Made by a program: the position numbers and the translations under genes. Under the pieces are notes generated by a model. It did not search any database and was not told the origin of the DNA. It saw only the letters and a program-made list of their open reading frames with translations. Shown here one piece after another: positions 52,745-61,930 of a stretch of 64,000 nucleotides of DNA (its first letter is position 1; every line of letters begins with the position of its first letter). Location: positions 310,001 through 374,000 of the forward strand of contig NZ_OZ034750.1 of the NCBI RefSeq assembly GCF_964028195.1. The letters run 5' to 3'. This DNA comes from Wolbachia endosymbiont (group A) of Pogonocherus hispidulus. GTDB lineage: Bacteria; Pseudomonadota; Alphaproteobacteria; Rickettsiales; Anaplasmataceae.

Positions 52745-55420
52745 TTACCCAACAAACTTAGATTTTACACTAAACTGTGCTGCCACTAACTTTGCAACCG
52801 GTACTCTATAGGGTGAGCATGAAACATAATCCACCCCTGATTCGATGAGAAACTCTATAGATTTTGGATCTGCTCCATGCTCTCCACATATACCCAGTTT
52901 TATTTCTTTTCGGGTTTTTTTGCCTCTTTCAATGGCTATCTTGATTAACTCCCCTACCCCTTCGATGTCCAGCACTTCAAATGGATCATTGTCAAATATA
53001 TTGCTTTCCTTATAAGAATCGAGGAAATTAACTGAATCATCTCTTGAAAGTCCCATGGTTGTTTGCGTTAAATCATTAGTGCCAAAACTAAAAAACTCTG
53101 CATGTTTTGCTAACTTATCAGCAATCAGTGCTGCTCTTGGTAGTTCTATCATCGTTCCAATTGAATAAGCCTTGTCTGATGTCATTCCAGCGCGTGACGC
53201 TGGAATCTGCGTCTGTGAGATGACAGAGGATTCTTTCTTTGCTAGCTCGCATATCAGAATAAATTCTTTCTCATTCATTATAAAAGGGATCATGATCTCA
53301 GGCTTGATTTCTACACTTTTTTCCTTTTTTAGCTCATTTGCAGCACTAAGTATTGCCCTAATCTGCATGCTATATATTTCAGGATGAGAAATGGCAAGTC
53401 TACAACCTCGATGGCCAAGCATTGGATTTTTTTCCGATAACTGTGCTATTTTATTTTTTACTGATTCAACTGACTTACTAAGTGATTTGGCGATTTTTTC
53501 TATAGTAGACTGATTATTGGGTAAAAATTCATGCAAAGGCGGATCAAGCAACCGTATAGTGACTTCCCTGCCCTCCATAATAGAAAATATTTCCTTGAAA
53601 TCAGACTTTTGCATTTCTTCCAGTTTAATGAGCGCATCTGCCCTTTCATTTTCATCGTCAGCTATTATCAACTTTTGAATGAATTCGATTCTATCACTAG
53701 CGAAAAACATATGTTCTGTGCGACATAAGCCTATACCTTCTGCACCGAATCCTTTTGCAATTTTTACATCTTTTGGAGTATCAGCGTTCGCTCTCACTTT
53801 GATCGTTTTAATTTCATCTATCCAGTTAATTATCGTTTTGAATTCTTGTGATAATTCAGGTGAAATTGTAGGGAGAATGCCAAGCATAACCTCCCCTGTT
53901 CCTCCGTTGATGGTAATTGGTTCACCTTTATTTACTTTTGTATTCCCTACAGAAAAGAAAGTTCCATCTTTATCGATATAAAGTCCACTTACACTGCAAA
54001 TGCATGGCTTACCCATTCCACGGGTTACAACAGCAGCATGCGAGGTCATCCCTCCCCGTGCTGTTACTATGCCACTTGCAGCATTCATTCCATTAATATC
54101 TTCAGGACTCGTTTCTGACCTTACTAAAATCACTTTTTTACCCTGCTCTGCAGCTTTTTCAGCATCACTTGCACTAAACACTACATATCCAGAAGCAACC
54201 CCTGGAGAAGCCGGCAGTCCCTTCCCTATTACTTTTTGGTCACTCTTAACGTCAAGAACTGGATGCAATAAATTGTCAAAAGTTTTTGGATCAATTCTCA
54301 ATATTCCTTCTTCTTTTGTAATCGTTCCTTCATTTACCATATCAACTATTATGCGAATAGCAGCTTCAGCCGTGCGCTTGCCAGACCTAGTCTGCAAAAT
54401 CCATAACTTACCGTCCTGCACAGTAAATTCGATATCCTGCATGTCTTTATAATGCCTTTCAAGTTTTTCACATACCACACATAATCCTCGGTAGACACTT
54501 GGCAGCAACTTCTCCATGGTGTTTTTTTGCTCTCCGTCAATTGGCATAGGAGTATAAACACCAGAAACCACATCCTCACCCTGAGCATTAACCAAAAACT
54601 CACCAAAAAGCTTTTTTTCTCCAGTTGAAGGATTTCGTGTAAATATCACACCAGTTGCAGAATTATCATTTAAATTACCGAAAACCATTGCTTGCACGTT
54701 GACCGCTGTTCCAAGGTTTTCAGGAATATTATATATTCTTCTATAGGAAACAGCCCTATCATTTTTCCAAGAGGCAAATACTGCATTAACTGAGTTTAAC
54801 AATTGCTCTTCAACGTTCTGCGGAAAATGTTTTCCTGTTTTTTCATGTACTATCCTTTTGAAATTGTTAACAATTCTCTTTAAAACATCAACATCAAGAT
54901 CAGCTAAGCTTTTTGCTCCACTCTTTTGCTGCTTATTATCAACAACATCTTGAAATAGGTGATGGTCAAGCTGTAGTACAACATTGGAGTACATCATGAT
55001 AAAACGGCAGTAGCTATCGTAAGCAAAACGTTCTCCACTTTTTTTTGCAAGCCCAATAACTGTTTCATCATTTAAACCAACATTTAAAATAGTATCAAGC
55101 ATGCCCGGCATTGAACTAACACTACCAGAGCGTATTGAAACTAATAAGGGGTTATTTAAATCCCCGAATTTACAACCGATGTCATTTTCGAGCATCACCA
55201 TGTAGTTTTTGATCTCGTTACATAGGTCGTTAGACAATTCATTATCCTGACAGTAGGCCTGACAAACAGAGGTGGAAATTGTGAAACCAGGTGGAACAGG
55301 AATGCCAACATTGCACATTTCTGCTAAATTTGCCCCCTTTCCTCCCAGCAGATTTTTCATTTCTGCATTGCCTTCGCATCTGCCCTTGCTAAAGTAATGT
55401 ATTAACTTTTCCCCCATCAT
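52745..55420 (-). CDS. ppdK: Pyruvate, phosphate dikinase
   Basis: PPDK interconverts pyruvate + ATP + Pi and PEP + AMP + PPi, and is central to carbon metabolism in Wolbachia. Motifs: the N-terminal ATP-grasp part LLGGKGANLAEMCNVGIPVP, then the catalytic His motif ARGGMTSHAAVVTRGMGKPC. The C-terminal PEP-binding barrel has AEGIGLCRTEHMFF, MLGHRGCRLAISHPEIY, FGTNDLTQTTMGLSRDD and LGICGEHGADP. I start at the paired ATGs near 55420, just after cggag; the frame continues 12 codons upstream. Near residue 740, within the barrel, about 18 extra residues (SVISQTQIPASRAGMTSD) are encoded by a palindromic repeat inserted in frame. Confidence 0.95.
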   Translation of the reverse strand: MMGEKLIHYFSKGRCEGNAEMKNLLGGKGANLAEMCNVGIPVPPGFTISTSVCQAYCQDNELSNDLCNEIKNYMVMLENDIGCKFGDLNNPLLVSIRSGSVSSMPGMLDTILNVGLNDETVIGLAKKSGERFAYDSYCRFIMMYSNVVLQLDHHLFQDVVDNKQQKSGAKSLADLDVDVLKRIVNNFKRIVHEKTGKHFPQNVEEQLLNSVNAVFASWKNDRAVSYRRIYNIPENLGTAVNVQAMVFGNLNDNSATGVIFTRNPSTGEKKLFGEFLVNAQGEDVVSGVYTPMPIDGEQKNTMEKLLPSVYRGLCVVCEKLERHYKDMQDIEFTVQDGKLWILQTRSGKRTAEAAIRIIVDMVNEGTITKEEGILRIDPKTFDNLLHPVLDVKSDQKVIGKGLPASPGVASGYVVFSASDAEKAAEQGKKVILVRSETSPEDINGMNAASGIVTARGGMTSHAAVVTRGMGKPCICSVSGLYIDKDGTFFSVGNTKVNKGEPITINGGTGEVMLGILPTISPELSQEFKTIINWIDEIKTIKVRANADTPKDVKIAKGFGAEGIGLCRTEHMFFASDRIEFIQKLIIADDENERADALIKLEEMQKSDFKEIFSIMEGREVTIRLLDPPLHEFLPNNQSTIEKIAKSLSKSVESVKNKIAQLSEKNPMLGHRGCRLAISHPEIYSMQIRAILSAANELKKEKSVEIKPEIMIPFIMNEKEFILICELAKKESSVISQTQIPASRAGMTSDKAYSIGTMIELPRAALIADKLAKHAEFFSFGTNDLTQTTMGLSRDDSVNFLDSYKESNIFDNDPFEVLDIEGVGELIKIAIERGKKTRKEIKLGICGEHGADPKSIEFLIESGVDYVSCSPYRVPVAKLVAAQFSVKSKFVG
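53173..53226. repeat. Palindromic repeat inserted in frame within ppdK
   Basis: TGATGTCATTCCAGCGCGTG and ACGCTGGAATCTGCGTC form a palindrome identical in core to intergenic units such as the one at 18830. On the ppdK strand it is read as IPASRAGMTSD, between KKESSV and KAYSIG, without breaking the frame. Confidence 0.85.
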
Positions 55421-55456
55421 TTTCTCCGGATTTTCACTGATAAACACATTGTACAT

Positions 55457-55769
55457 ATAGTTCCAATAAACCTGTGAGGACTTGAAACCTTAGGATAATA
55501 AATTTTACAAAATTTGGCAACAATGTTCCTTACAACAACATCAGTAAAGTTAACAAAAAAGATGACAAATTATTATCAATAAGAATATATAATATAAAGA
55601 TATATTTAAAAATTTTTTTATGGCTCTTTCTAAGTTTTTCAACCCTAAGAATAATGGTGTGCTGCAGTAACAAACAAAGTAATGTTTGTTTTATTGAAGA
55701 TGAAGGAAGGTCCTTCGAAATCGGTTTTCAAGAGCAGCCACCTTAAGTGGCTCTATTTAAGAGATAGGG
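55457..55769. other. Intergenic region with a group II intron-like fossil
   Basis: The region between ppdK and the phosphohexomutase gene, mostly AT-rich. At 55708-55755 the sequence CTTCGAAATCGGTTTTCAAG, then AGCAGCCACCTTAAGTGGCT, resembles a domain I segment of the group II intron at about 35374-35410 (CCTCGAACCGGTTTGCAAGA, then GCAG). It ends in a perfect AGCCAC/GTGGCT hairpin. It may be an intron remnant or a terminator. Nothing else is visible. Confidence 0.4.
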
Positions 55770-57128
55770 TCAATTTTTCTGTGAGTAGCTACAATTTAAA
55801 GACCTTGCTTCATCAATGTAATGGAACAAAACCTTTTTAGTAAGTTCAAAACCTTCTAAAGTCTCTCCTTCGCATCTTGCTGTAATGCAGTTTTGCGTAT
55901 TTGATACCCTAAGAAGCCACCAACCTTTATTATCGGTTACCTTAACACCATCAAGATCTGAAAATACAATATTTTGCTGCTCCAGTGTTTTCTTTATTGA
56001 TTCAATTATTTGAAATTTTTTCTCATCTTTCACTACAATCTTTACTTCATGAGTGATATATAACTTCGGTAAATCCTCAATCACCTGAGATAGGCTTTGG
56101 TTTTTCTTAAGCAAAATGTCAACTGCTTTAACAGCAGAATATAGTCCATCATCAAAACCTAGCTCAGAAAAGAAGAAGTGCCCGCTTAATTCACCAGCAA
56201 ACTTTGCCTCTTCCTCTACCATCTTCTTCTTAACTAGTGAATGTCCAGTAGCACAGGTAATAACTTGCCCTCCTAACTTGCTAATAAAATCATGCACTTT
56301 CATACTCATTTTTACGTTAGCAATAACTTTGCTTTCTGGATATTCCTCCAACACTTCACGTGCAAAAATTATAAATAAATGGTCATTGGAAACAACACTG
56401 CCTTTATTATCAATTAAGCGCACCCTATCGCTATCGCCATCTAGCGCAATGCCAAGATCACATCCATATTCCTTCACAATGTCAATTAATTGGGCGAGAT
56501 TTTTTTCCTCTATGGGATCTGGATCATGCAGTGGAAATGCCCCATCTATAGAGTTATTGGTTACGATATGCGTATGACCAGGCAAGATCTTTTCAATACA
56601 CCTTATAATTCCACTTGCTGGACTATTTCCACAATCCCAGGCTATTTTTAATTTCTGTGTAGTATTATTCTTCACTGCACTTTTTAATATGCGAATGTAC
56701 TCACTATATATATTTATGTTAATTAAGCTTCCAATTCTTGTACTGTCTTTAATTGGATTGCTTATAATTTCCTTTATCTCTTGATCTGAGAAGACTTTTT
56801 TATTACTAAAAAATTTAAAGCCATTATATTCGCTGGGGTTATGAGAGGCAGTTATTATGATACCAAGATCCGCCTGCGTGATTTGTGTTGCAGCGTAGAG
56901 CATAGGTGAAGAGCATAGCCCAACGCGTATAACATTTGCACCGGATAAAGTTAAGCCCCTAATTAATTCTCTTTCTATACCTGGTGAATCTATTCTGCTG
57001 TCGTAGCCGACACAAACACTAGCTACGGTTTGGCCAAACTTTCTACCTATCTCATGCCCATCATTAATCTGCAAATCTTTGCCTACTATACCTCTAATAT
57101 CGTATTTTCTTATAATGGTATTGTCCAT
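55770..57128 (-). CDS. Phosphomannomutase/phosphoglucomutase
   Basis: A 452-residue alpha-D-phosphohexomutase that moves phosphate between C1 and C6 of hexose phosphates. Family motifs in order: IRKYDIRGIVGKDL at the N-terminus, the phosphoserine loop IIITASHNPSEYNGFKF, the metal loop GIALDGDSDRVRLID, the sugar-specificity loop FAGELSGHFFFSE, and the phosphate-binding loop LLRVSNTQNCITARCEG. The GELSGHFFF form points to PMM/PGM rather than GlmM. In an organism with little glycolysis the role may be cell-envelope or nucleotide sugar supply. The gene stands alone, divergent from the coiled-coil gene. Confidence 0.93.
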   Translation of the reverse strand: MDNTIIRKYDIRGIVGKDLQINDGHEIGRKFGQTVASVCVGYDSRIDSPGIERELIRGLTLSGANVIRVGLCSSPMLYAATQITQADLGIIITASHNPSEYNGFKFFSNKKVFSDQEIKEIISNPIKDSTRIGSLININIYSEYIRILKSAVKNNTTQKLKIAWDCGNSPASGIIRCIEKILPGHTHIVTNNSIDGAFPLHDPDPIEEKNLAQLIDIVKEYGCDLGIALDGDSDRVRLIDNKGSVVSNDHLFIIFAREVLEEYPESKVIANVKMSMKVHDFISKLGGQVITCATGHSLVKKKMVEEEAKFAGELSGHFFFSELGFDDGLYSAVKAVDILLKKNQSLSQVIEDLPKLYITHEVKIVVKDEKKFQIIESIKKTLEQQNIVFSDLDGVKVTDNKGWWLLRVSNTQNCITARCEGETLEGFELTKKVLFHYIDEARSLNCSYSQKN

Positions 57129-57266
57129 ACTGCACTGCTTAAGGAGTAACTACTATATAACATAATGGACAAGTGTTCAAATTTCTTCTTTATTTACCCA
57201 CATAATTAGTTGATTTTTCAATTAAAGTTGTTAGTATTATAGTATATTTTCCAAAAATGTAAAATT

Positions 57267-59552
57267 ATGCCATGGGAGAACGAAAGTGTATTTATAGCTG
57301 AGGGTCAAAGTTTAGATGTAGATGAACAGAAGAAAAAGGATATTTTAGATGTGATTGAATCTTGTAGCAGCTTTCAAGAGACTATAAAACAATTGGAGGA
57401 AAAAAATTTAATCTGGTATTTTATTGGCCCTTTACGCAAAGATGAGAACATTACAGGACAGATAAATTTAAAGTGGGAAAAGGAGTTCCAAAAATTTGAG
57501 CAATCAATAAACACAACGCATAAAGAACTTAAGTCGTCTCTGCCTGGTCAAAATTTCTTAGCGTATTCAACAAAAGATAATGACTTCAAAATTAGATTTG
57601 AAAATGAAGAAAAACCAATAGAAATTAGCAATATTTTAAGGGCCAGCAGTGAAGGTAAGGTTTATAACATATCTTTAGGGAAAGATAGTCAAATAACTGC
57701 GACCAAAAAAGGCAGCGAAAGGCACTATGATTTTACTGGTTCAAGCTCATGTGAAATGACCATTAACTGGCAGGCTAAGGATTCTGAAGGTAACAGCATA
57801 GACTGTAGCATGACCGTAAAATTGGATTCTGGTGGTATACAGAGTGTTATTGGTAAGCCAAAATTTGGTGATTTAAAGTTCACACCAGAGGAAACAAAAG
57901 ATAAAATATTAAAATTAGTTGAGCAGAATAAAGAAGTTTTTATCAATGGAAAAACTCTGCATCAAGCTTTTACTAGGAGTGTAGACGATCAGCAAGTACC
58001 AGCAGAGGAAATATTTACAAAAGATCCACATATATCACCACAGTCACCTACACCAAGCAGCAGTGGGTATTCCTCTCCTAGCACACCTTCTTCACGTAGA
58101 AGTTCTATATCCACTAGTAGTGAATTTAGTGATGAAGATGAAATATTTGAGGATGATATGTCTGGTGATGAAGAAGAGCATGAACAAGAAGGAGCAAAAG
58201 GTGAAGTAGACGAAATTGAGGAATTAGAGAAAGAAAAAGAAACATTTGCTCAATATTTTGCAGCGCAGGCAAAGCAGCTTGAGGATCTAAGATTAGAACG
58301 TGACTCCTTGAGAGATAAAGTTAATGAACAACAGCGAGCGATATTTGAAAGAGATCAAAGAATAAAGGAACAAGATGCTTCTATTGAGTCACTTATAGAG
58401 AAATTCGAAAAATTAGAAGAACTTAATCAAAAGATAGAAAAAGAAGGTGATACACAAATAAGCGCATTAAGTGAGGGAAAGCAAATTTGGGAAGAAGAAG
58501 CTGAAAGACCTAAAACTGAATTAGCTTGGAAGGATCAAGATATTGAGCAGTTCACACAAGAGATAGAGAAAGAACTACAGGATAAAAATGATGTAATAGA
58601 GAGCTTAAATGATCAGTTGAAAGATAAGGAAGGTGAAACAAATGAGGCAAATAAAGAACTACAGAGAAAATTGGAGCAAAGTGAAGCTAATTTAACTGCA
58701 CTAGAGGAAAAGAATGCAAATTTGGAGAATGACCTGAAGAAAATAGTGGAAGGTTTAAAGGATAATCATGAAAAGCAGTTGGCAGAACAGTTGATGGAAA
58801 CAAAAAAGGAAAACAATACATTGGCTGAAACGGCGAGCCGATTGTCTAAAGAATTAAATGAATTACAGAGAGAAAAGGAAGATTTAGAGAGGGAAATTCA
58901 ACAACTTGAACCTGGAAGATCACTTACAGATGAGCTAAGCGAAGAAAATACGAAGGGGGAAATAGAAAAGCTTCAATATCAACTTAAGGAAAAAGAAGGG
59001 ATGTTAACGTGTACACAGGAAGAGCTGGCATCTGTCAAAGAGAGTCTAGAGCAACTGCAGAACATATTACAGCAAAAAGAAGGTCAGGAAGAAACAGCAG
59101 CTACATCAACTCAAACTGAAGTTGAATATGAAAGTAGAGGAACAAGCATGCAGCAGCAAGACCAAGGTATACAAGCTGTAAACAACAACTCAAGCAGAAT
59201 AGCTAGTGGGTTAAGACAAGAAAACAAAAAATTGACTAGAGACAAACTAACTATATCTGAACAATTAAAACAAAAAATAAGAGAGATTGACGAGTTAAAG
59301 AAAAATTTAAAGCAATTACAAGAAGAAAATAAACAACTAAAACAAAAAGCTACTCAAAATGCAGGAGTTGATGCATCATCTTCAACAGACCAAAGAGAGA
59401 CTAAGGAAGTGGAAGTTCAAACTGACGTGCAAATGAATGATTTCCATGATTTATATAATGAAAGAGGTGAATATGTTAAAACAGAATTCTCAAATCCAAA
59501 CGCAGTCCCTGCTAAGGGTCCGGAAAAATCTCCTCCTCTTCCAAAAGGATGA
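57267..59552 (+). CDS. Long coiled-coil protein with novel N-terminal domain; effector-like
   Basis: A 761-residue protein without signal peptide or membrane helix. Residues 106-236 form a domain that aligns by eye with residues 220-338 of the protein encoded at 7426. Residues 255-290 are Ser/Pro-rich (SPQSPTPSSSGYSSPSTPSS), followed by an acidic patch (DEDEIFEDDMSGDEEEHEQE). From about residue 305 to 690 the protein is one long coiled coil with LEREIQQLEP- and LKQLQEENKQLKQK-type heptads. The end has repeated EVQTDVQMN and STQTEVEYE peptides and a proline tail, GPEKSPPLPKG. Coiled-coil scaffolds with Ser/Pro and PxxP tails are common among secreted effectors. I do not recognise a characterised homologue. 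The start ATG has no strong ribosome site. Confidence 0.65.
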   Translation: MPWENESVFIAEGQSLDVDEQKKKDILDVIESCSSFQETIKQLEEKNLIWYFIGPLRKDENITGQINLKWEKEFQKFEQSINTTHKELKSSLPGQNFLAYSTKDNDFKIRFENEEKPIEISNILRASSEGKVYNISLGKDSQITATKKGSERHYDFTGSSSCEMTINWQAKDSEGNSIDCSMTVKLDSGGIQSVIGKPKFGDLKFTPEETKDKILKLVEQNKEVFINGKTLHQAFTRSVDDQQVPAEEIFTKDPHISPQSPTPSSSGYSSPSTPSSRRSSISTSSEFSDEDEIFEDDMSGDEEEHEQEGAKGEVDEIEELEKEKETFAQYFAAQAKQLEDLRLERDSLRDKVNEQQRAIFERDQRIKEQDASIESLIEKFEKLEELNQKIEKEGDTQISALSEGKQIWEEEAERPKTELAWKDQDIEQFTQEIEKELQDKNDVIESLNDQLKDKEGETNEANKELQRKLEQSEANLTALEEKNANLENDLKKIVEGLKDNHEKQLAEQLMETKKENNTLAETASRLSKELNELQREKEDLEREIQQLEPGRSLTDELSEENTKGEIEKLQYQLKEKEGMLTCTQEELASVKESLEQLQNILQQKEGQEETAATSTQTEVEYESRGTSMQQQDQGIQAVNNNSSRIASGLRQENKKLTRDKLTISEQLKQKIREIDELKKNLKQLQEENKQLKQKATQNAGVDASSSTDQRETKEVEVQTDVQMNDFHDLYNERGEYVKTEFSNPNAVPAKGPEKSPPLPKG

Positions 59553-59579
59553 GTTTTGCTTCTATTGTTAACTATAGCT

Positions 59580-59745
59580 AAGACGTCGTACTGCCATGAC
59601 GCTAACGAGTAGCGGAATAATTAACCGTCATACCGCGATTCATTCGCGGTATCTCAGCCGCTAACAAGTAGCGGAATGACGAGGTTATCGTCATTCCGCC
59701 GCGGTATCTCTTAGCCGCTAACACGTAGCAGACCGTCATATCAAC
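59580..59745. repeat. Palindromic repeats, CCGCTAAC / CCGCGG family
   Basis: Contains an ACCGCGATTCATTCGCGGTA palindrome (59633-59652), GCCGCTAACAAGTAGCGGAA and GTCATTCCGCCGCGGTATCT. The 145 bases from here to the IS5 element are AT-rich and featureless. Confidence 0.8.
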
Positions 59746-59889
59746 TATGTTTTTTTTAAATTTTTTGAATTTAGTTTTATTACAACTCTTGTTTATAATT
59801 TTGTATTTTTATTCAATTAGAAAATGCATTTTTGACAATAAACACCCTAATTTATCATAGAAAAATTTTATATCAAACAACAGTTACTG

Positions 59890-60717
59890 CTTAGAGCCTG
59901 TCTTGAAAGGGCTTAAGTAGCTAATTTAGTAAGCATAGAAGTAATCATATTAAAGAAGATATTGGTTTTTGAAGTAAGAGGAATAATCCTTGCTCATACG
60001 TCTAAAATTGGAAAGCCAAGCAAAGGTTCTCTCAACGTTTAGGAATAACCTGGAATCCTGTAACATCAACAGCTTTCTTGGTAATGGTTAATAAACATCC
60101 TGTTTCCAATAAACAGCGGTTTTGCTATGTATCCTTGATCAGCAAAAAACTTACGTAAAGTTGGAGCTTTGCATTTGGCTTGAACAAAAAGATTTGGGGC
60201 ACCATCACGATCCTGAATGCTTGCACTGTGTACTTCAGCAGCAATTATAAGACCTACAGTATCCACAACAATGTGACGTTTTCTACCCTTTATCTTCTTG
60301 CCAGCATCATATCCTCTGGATCCCCTTTTTGAGTGGTTTTCACTGATTAATTATTCCTACCGAAGGTATTTCATTTTTGCCAACCATTTTTCTTACCTTT
60401 TTTACTAACATATCGTGTATTTCTTCCAATTTGCCACTATTACGCCACCTGAGAAAATAATCATACACCGTTTTCCATGGCGGAAAATCTTTTGGCAGCA
60501 TTCTCCACTGGCAACCACCTCTCATTATATACCTTATTGCATTAATAATCGTTCTGATATTGTGCTTCCTTGGCCTCCCTATCTCTCCTTGTGCAACATG
60601 TGGCTCCAAAATTTCCCATTCTTTGTCACTTATATCACTTGGATACATTTTTACCTACTATTTTTTACTTATCTCATCATATTCTCTTTCTCATTTCTTT
60701 TCAAGACAAGTTCTAAG
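59890..60717 (-). mobile_element. IS5-type insertion sequence, decayed
   Basis: Imperfect terminal inverted repeats CTTAGAGCCTGTCTTGAAAG (59890-59909) and, on the other strand, CTTAGAACTTGTCTTGAAAA (60717-60698) bound an 828-bp element. The transposase reads on the minus strand and is frameshifted. The size and the transposase type fit the IS5 family common in Wolbachia. The target duplication is not clear because the ends themselves contain CTTA/TAAG. Confidence 0.8.
60066..60648 (-). pseudogene. IS5-family transposase with frameshifts
   Basis: The N-terminal DUF4096-type part is open from 60648 to 60340: YPSDISDKEWEILEPHVAQG, RPRKHNIRTIINAIRYIMRG, CQWRMLPKDFPPWKTVYDYF. At GIINQ a stop interrupts where the family has DSQSVK with the first catalytic Asp. 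Homology resumes in other frames with RGYDAGKKIKGRKRHIVVDT, then ADQGYIAKPL. A small deletion removed the DSQ-type motif and at least two frameshifts exist, so the gene is dead. Stops also break the C-terminal part near 60060. Confidence 0.85.
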
Positions 60718-60894
60718 AGTATCATCTTTGATATATTTGGCAAAATCCATTTTTCCTCACTTAACACTATTGTATAAGTATTTTACTCAGTATTTCAGCA
60801 ACTGTCAATTTTGCTAACAAATTGCGTGAAAATTTATAGAAAACACTGAACTCCGTAGCATTACAAAAAATCCAATTATTTTCTTGCATTACTC

Positions 60895-61428
60895 TCTGTC
60901 ATCCAAGTAGCTAACACTGGTTCCTTTAGACGGCAGTGCCCTCTTCTTGTCATCCCAGTGCCCTTATAATGTCATCCCAGCACCTTCTTCTGTCATCCCA
61001 GCACCTTCTTCTGTCATCCCAGCACCTTCTTCTGTCATCCCAGTGCGTGACACTGGGATCTAGTTCTCTTTACAAATTCACCAAAAGTGTTTCATTCTAT
61101 AACGCAAAACCCATATTCACAAAACCCAATGCATTACTTGCAGTTTTAAGTTTCCTAGATCCCAGTGTCACGCACTGGGATGACAAAAAAAGGAGCACTG
61201 GTTCACCTTATGACGGTGTCATCCTAATACCTTCCCCTGTCATCCCAGTGCGTGACACTGGGATCTCATTTTACTTTATGATGATGTTATGAAAGTAGCT
61301 GACACTGGGATCCAGAAGACTTAATTTCAACCAAATAATAAAGGCTAGATCCCAGTGTCACGCACTGGGATGACAGAAGAAGGTGCTGAGATGACAAAAA
61401 AAGGAGCACTGACCTCTCTTGGGCTCTT
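60895..61428. repeat. Large palindromic repeat cluster (CAGTG family) with 21-bp tandem units
   Basis: About 530 bases consisting mostly of CAGTG palindromic elements, e.g. CCCAGTGCGTGACACTGGGA at 61039-61058 and again at 61243-61262. At about 60970-61035 the unit GTCATCCCAGCACCTTCTTC plus T (21 bp) is repeated three times in tandem. Open frames crossing it are low-complexity artefacts. Confidence 0.85.
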
Positions 61429-61429
61429 T

Positions 61430-61881
61430 TAGCTATAAACATTAAGAAATTTACCAAACGAAAAAAAAGGCAAAAGAAGCCCTAGTCATTGTCTATTTTC
61501 TGTATTGGCGTTTTTTTAAGTCTTAAACACTGCAATTTAGCTGCTTTTAAATGCAACTCACCTTAGTTTGAATGTTTAAGAAATTTACTAAGCAGAAAAA
61601 AAGGCAAAAGAAACCCCGTGGTAATTAGTGTTCACTTCCTAATCCTGCAAATTGGCGTACTATACTGTCTTAAACGACTTATAAGCGCGTTTCAGCTTAT
61701 ATAGGTAAAAACCTAGAAATATTGTGAAGACATAAGGTGCACATAGTGCAAAAAATTAAAAATAAGACGCCAACTACGTTGTTTTCTTGCTGTTTAATCT
61801 GCACAGATGAAGATAACTGAATACCTTCAGTTTCATGATAAGAGGACTGGCAAAGCTTGTCAAGTAAGTTTTTTCGTTTCT
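61430..61881 (-). repeat. Dispersed 460-bp element, copy 6, with internal promoter
   Basis: Closely related to copy 2. Minus-strand promoter: TTGACA (61863-61858), 17 bp, TATCAT (61840-61835). The spacer differs from other copies at several positions (AAGCTTTGCCAGTCCTC), yet both hexamers and the spacing are unchanged. Sub-unit B contains a perfect short frame MFKKFTKQKKRQKKPRGN on the plus strand, probably fortuitous. Confidence 0.82.
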
Positions 61882-61930
61882 GCGGGCTACCTGAGTTTAT
61901 TGACTTCATTAGAGCCAAAACTCTTGAGAC

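Noticed and set aside
55700-55760. Possible tRNA-like or SRP-RNA-like sequence
   Set aside because: No acceptor stem, anticodon arm or T-loop consensus can be formed, and the SRP GGAAG/tetraloop arrangement is absent; similarity to a group II intron segment is the better explanation.
60936-61292. A 118-residue frame with repeated SSQHLLL
   Set aside because: It is a translation of the 21-bp tandem and CAGTG palindromes and has no protein character.
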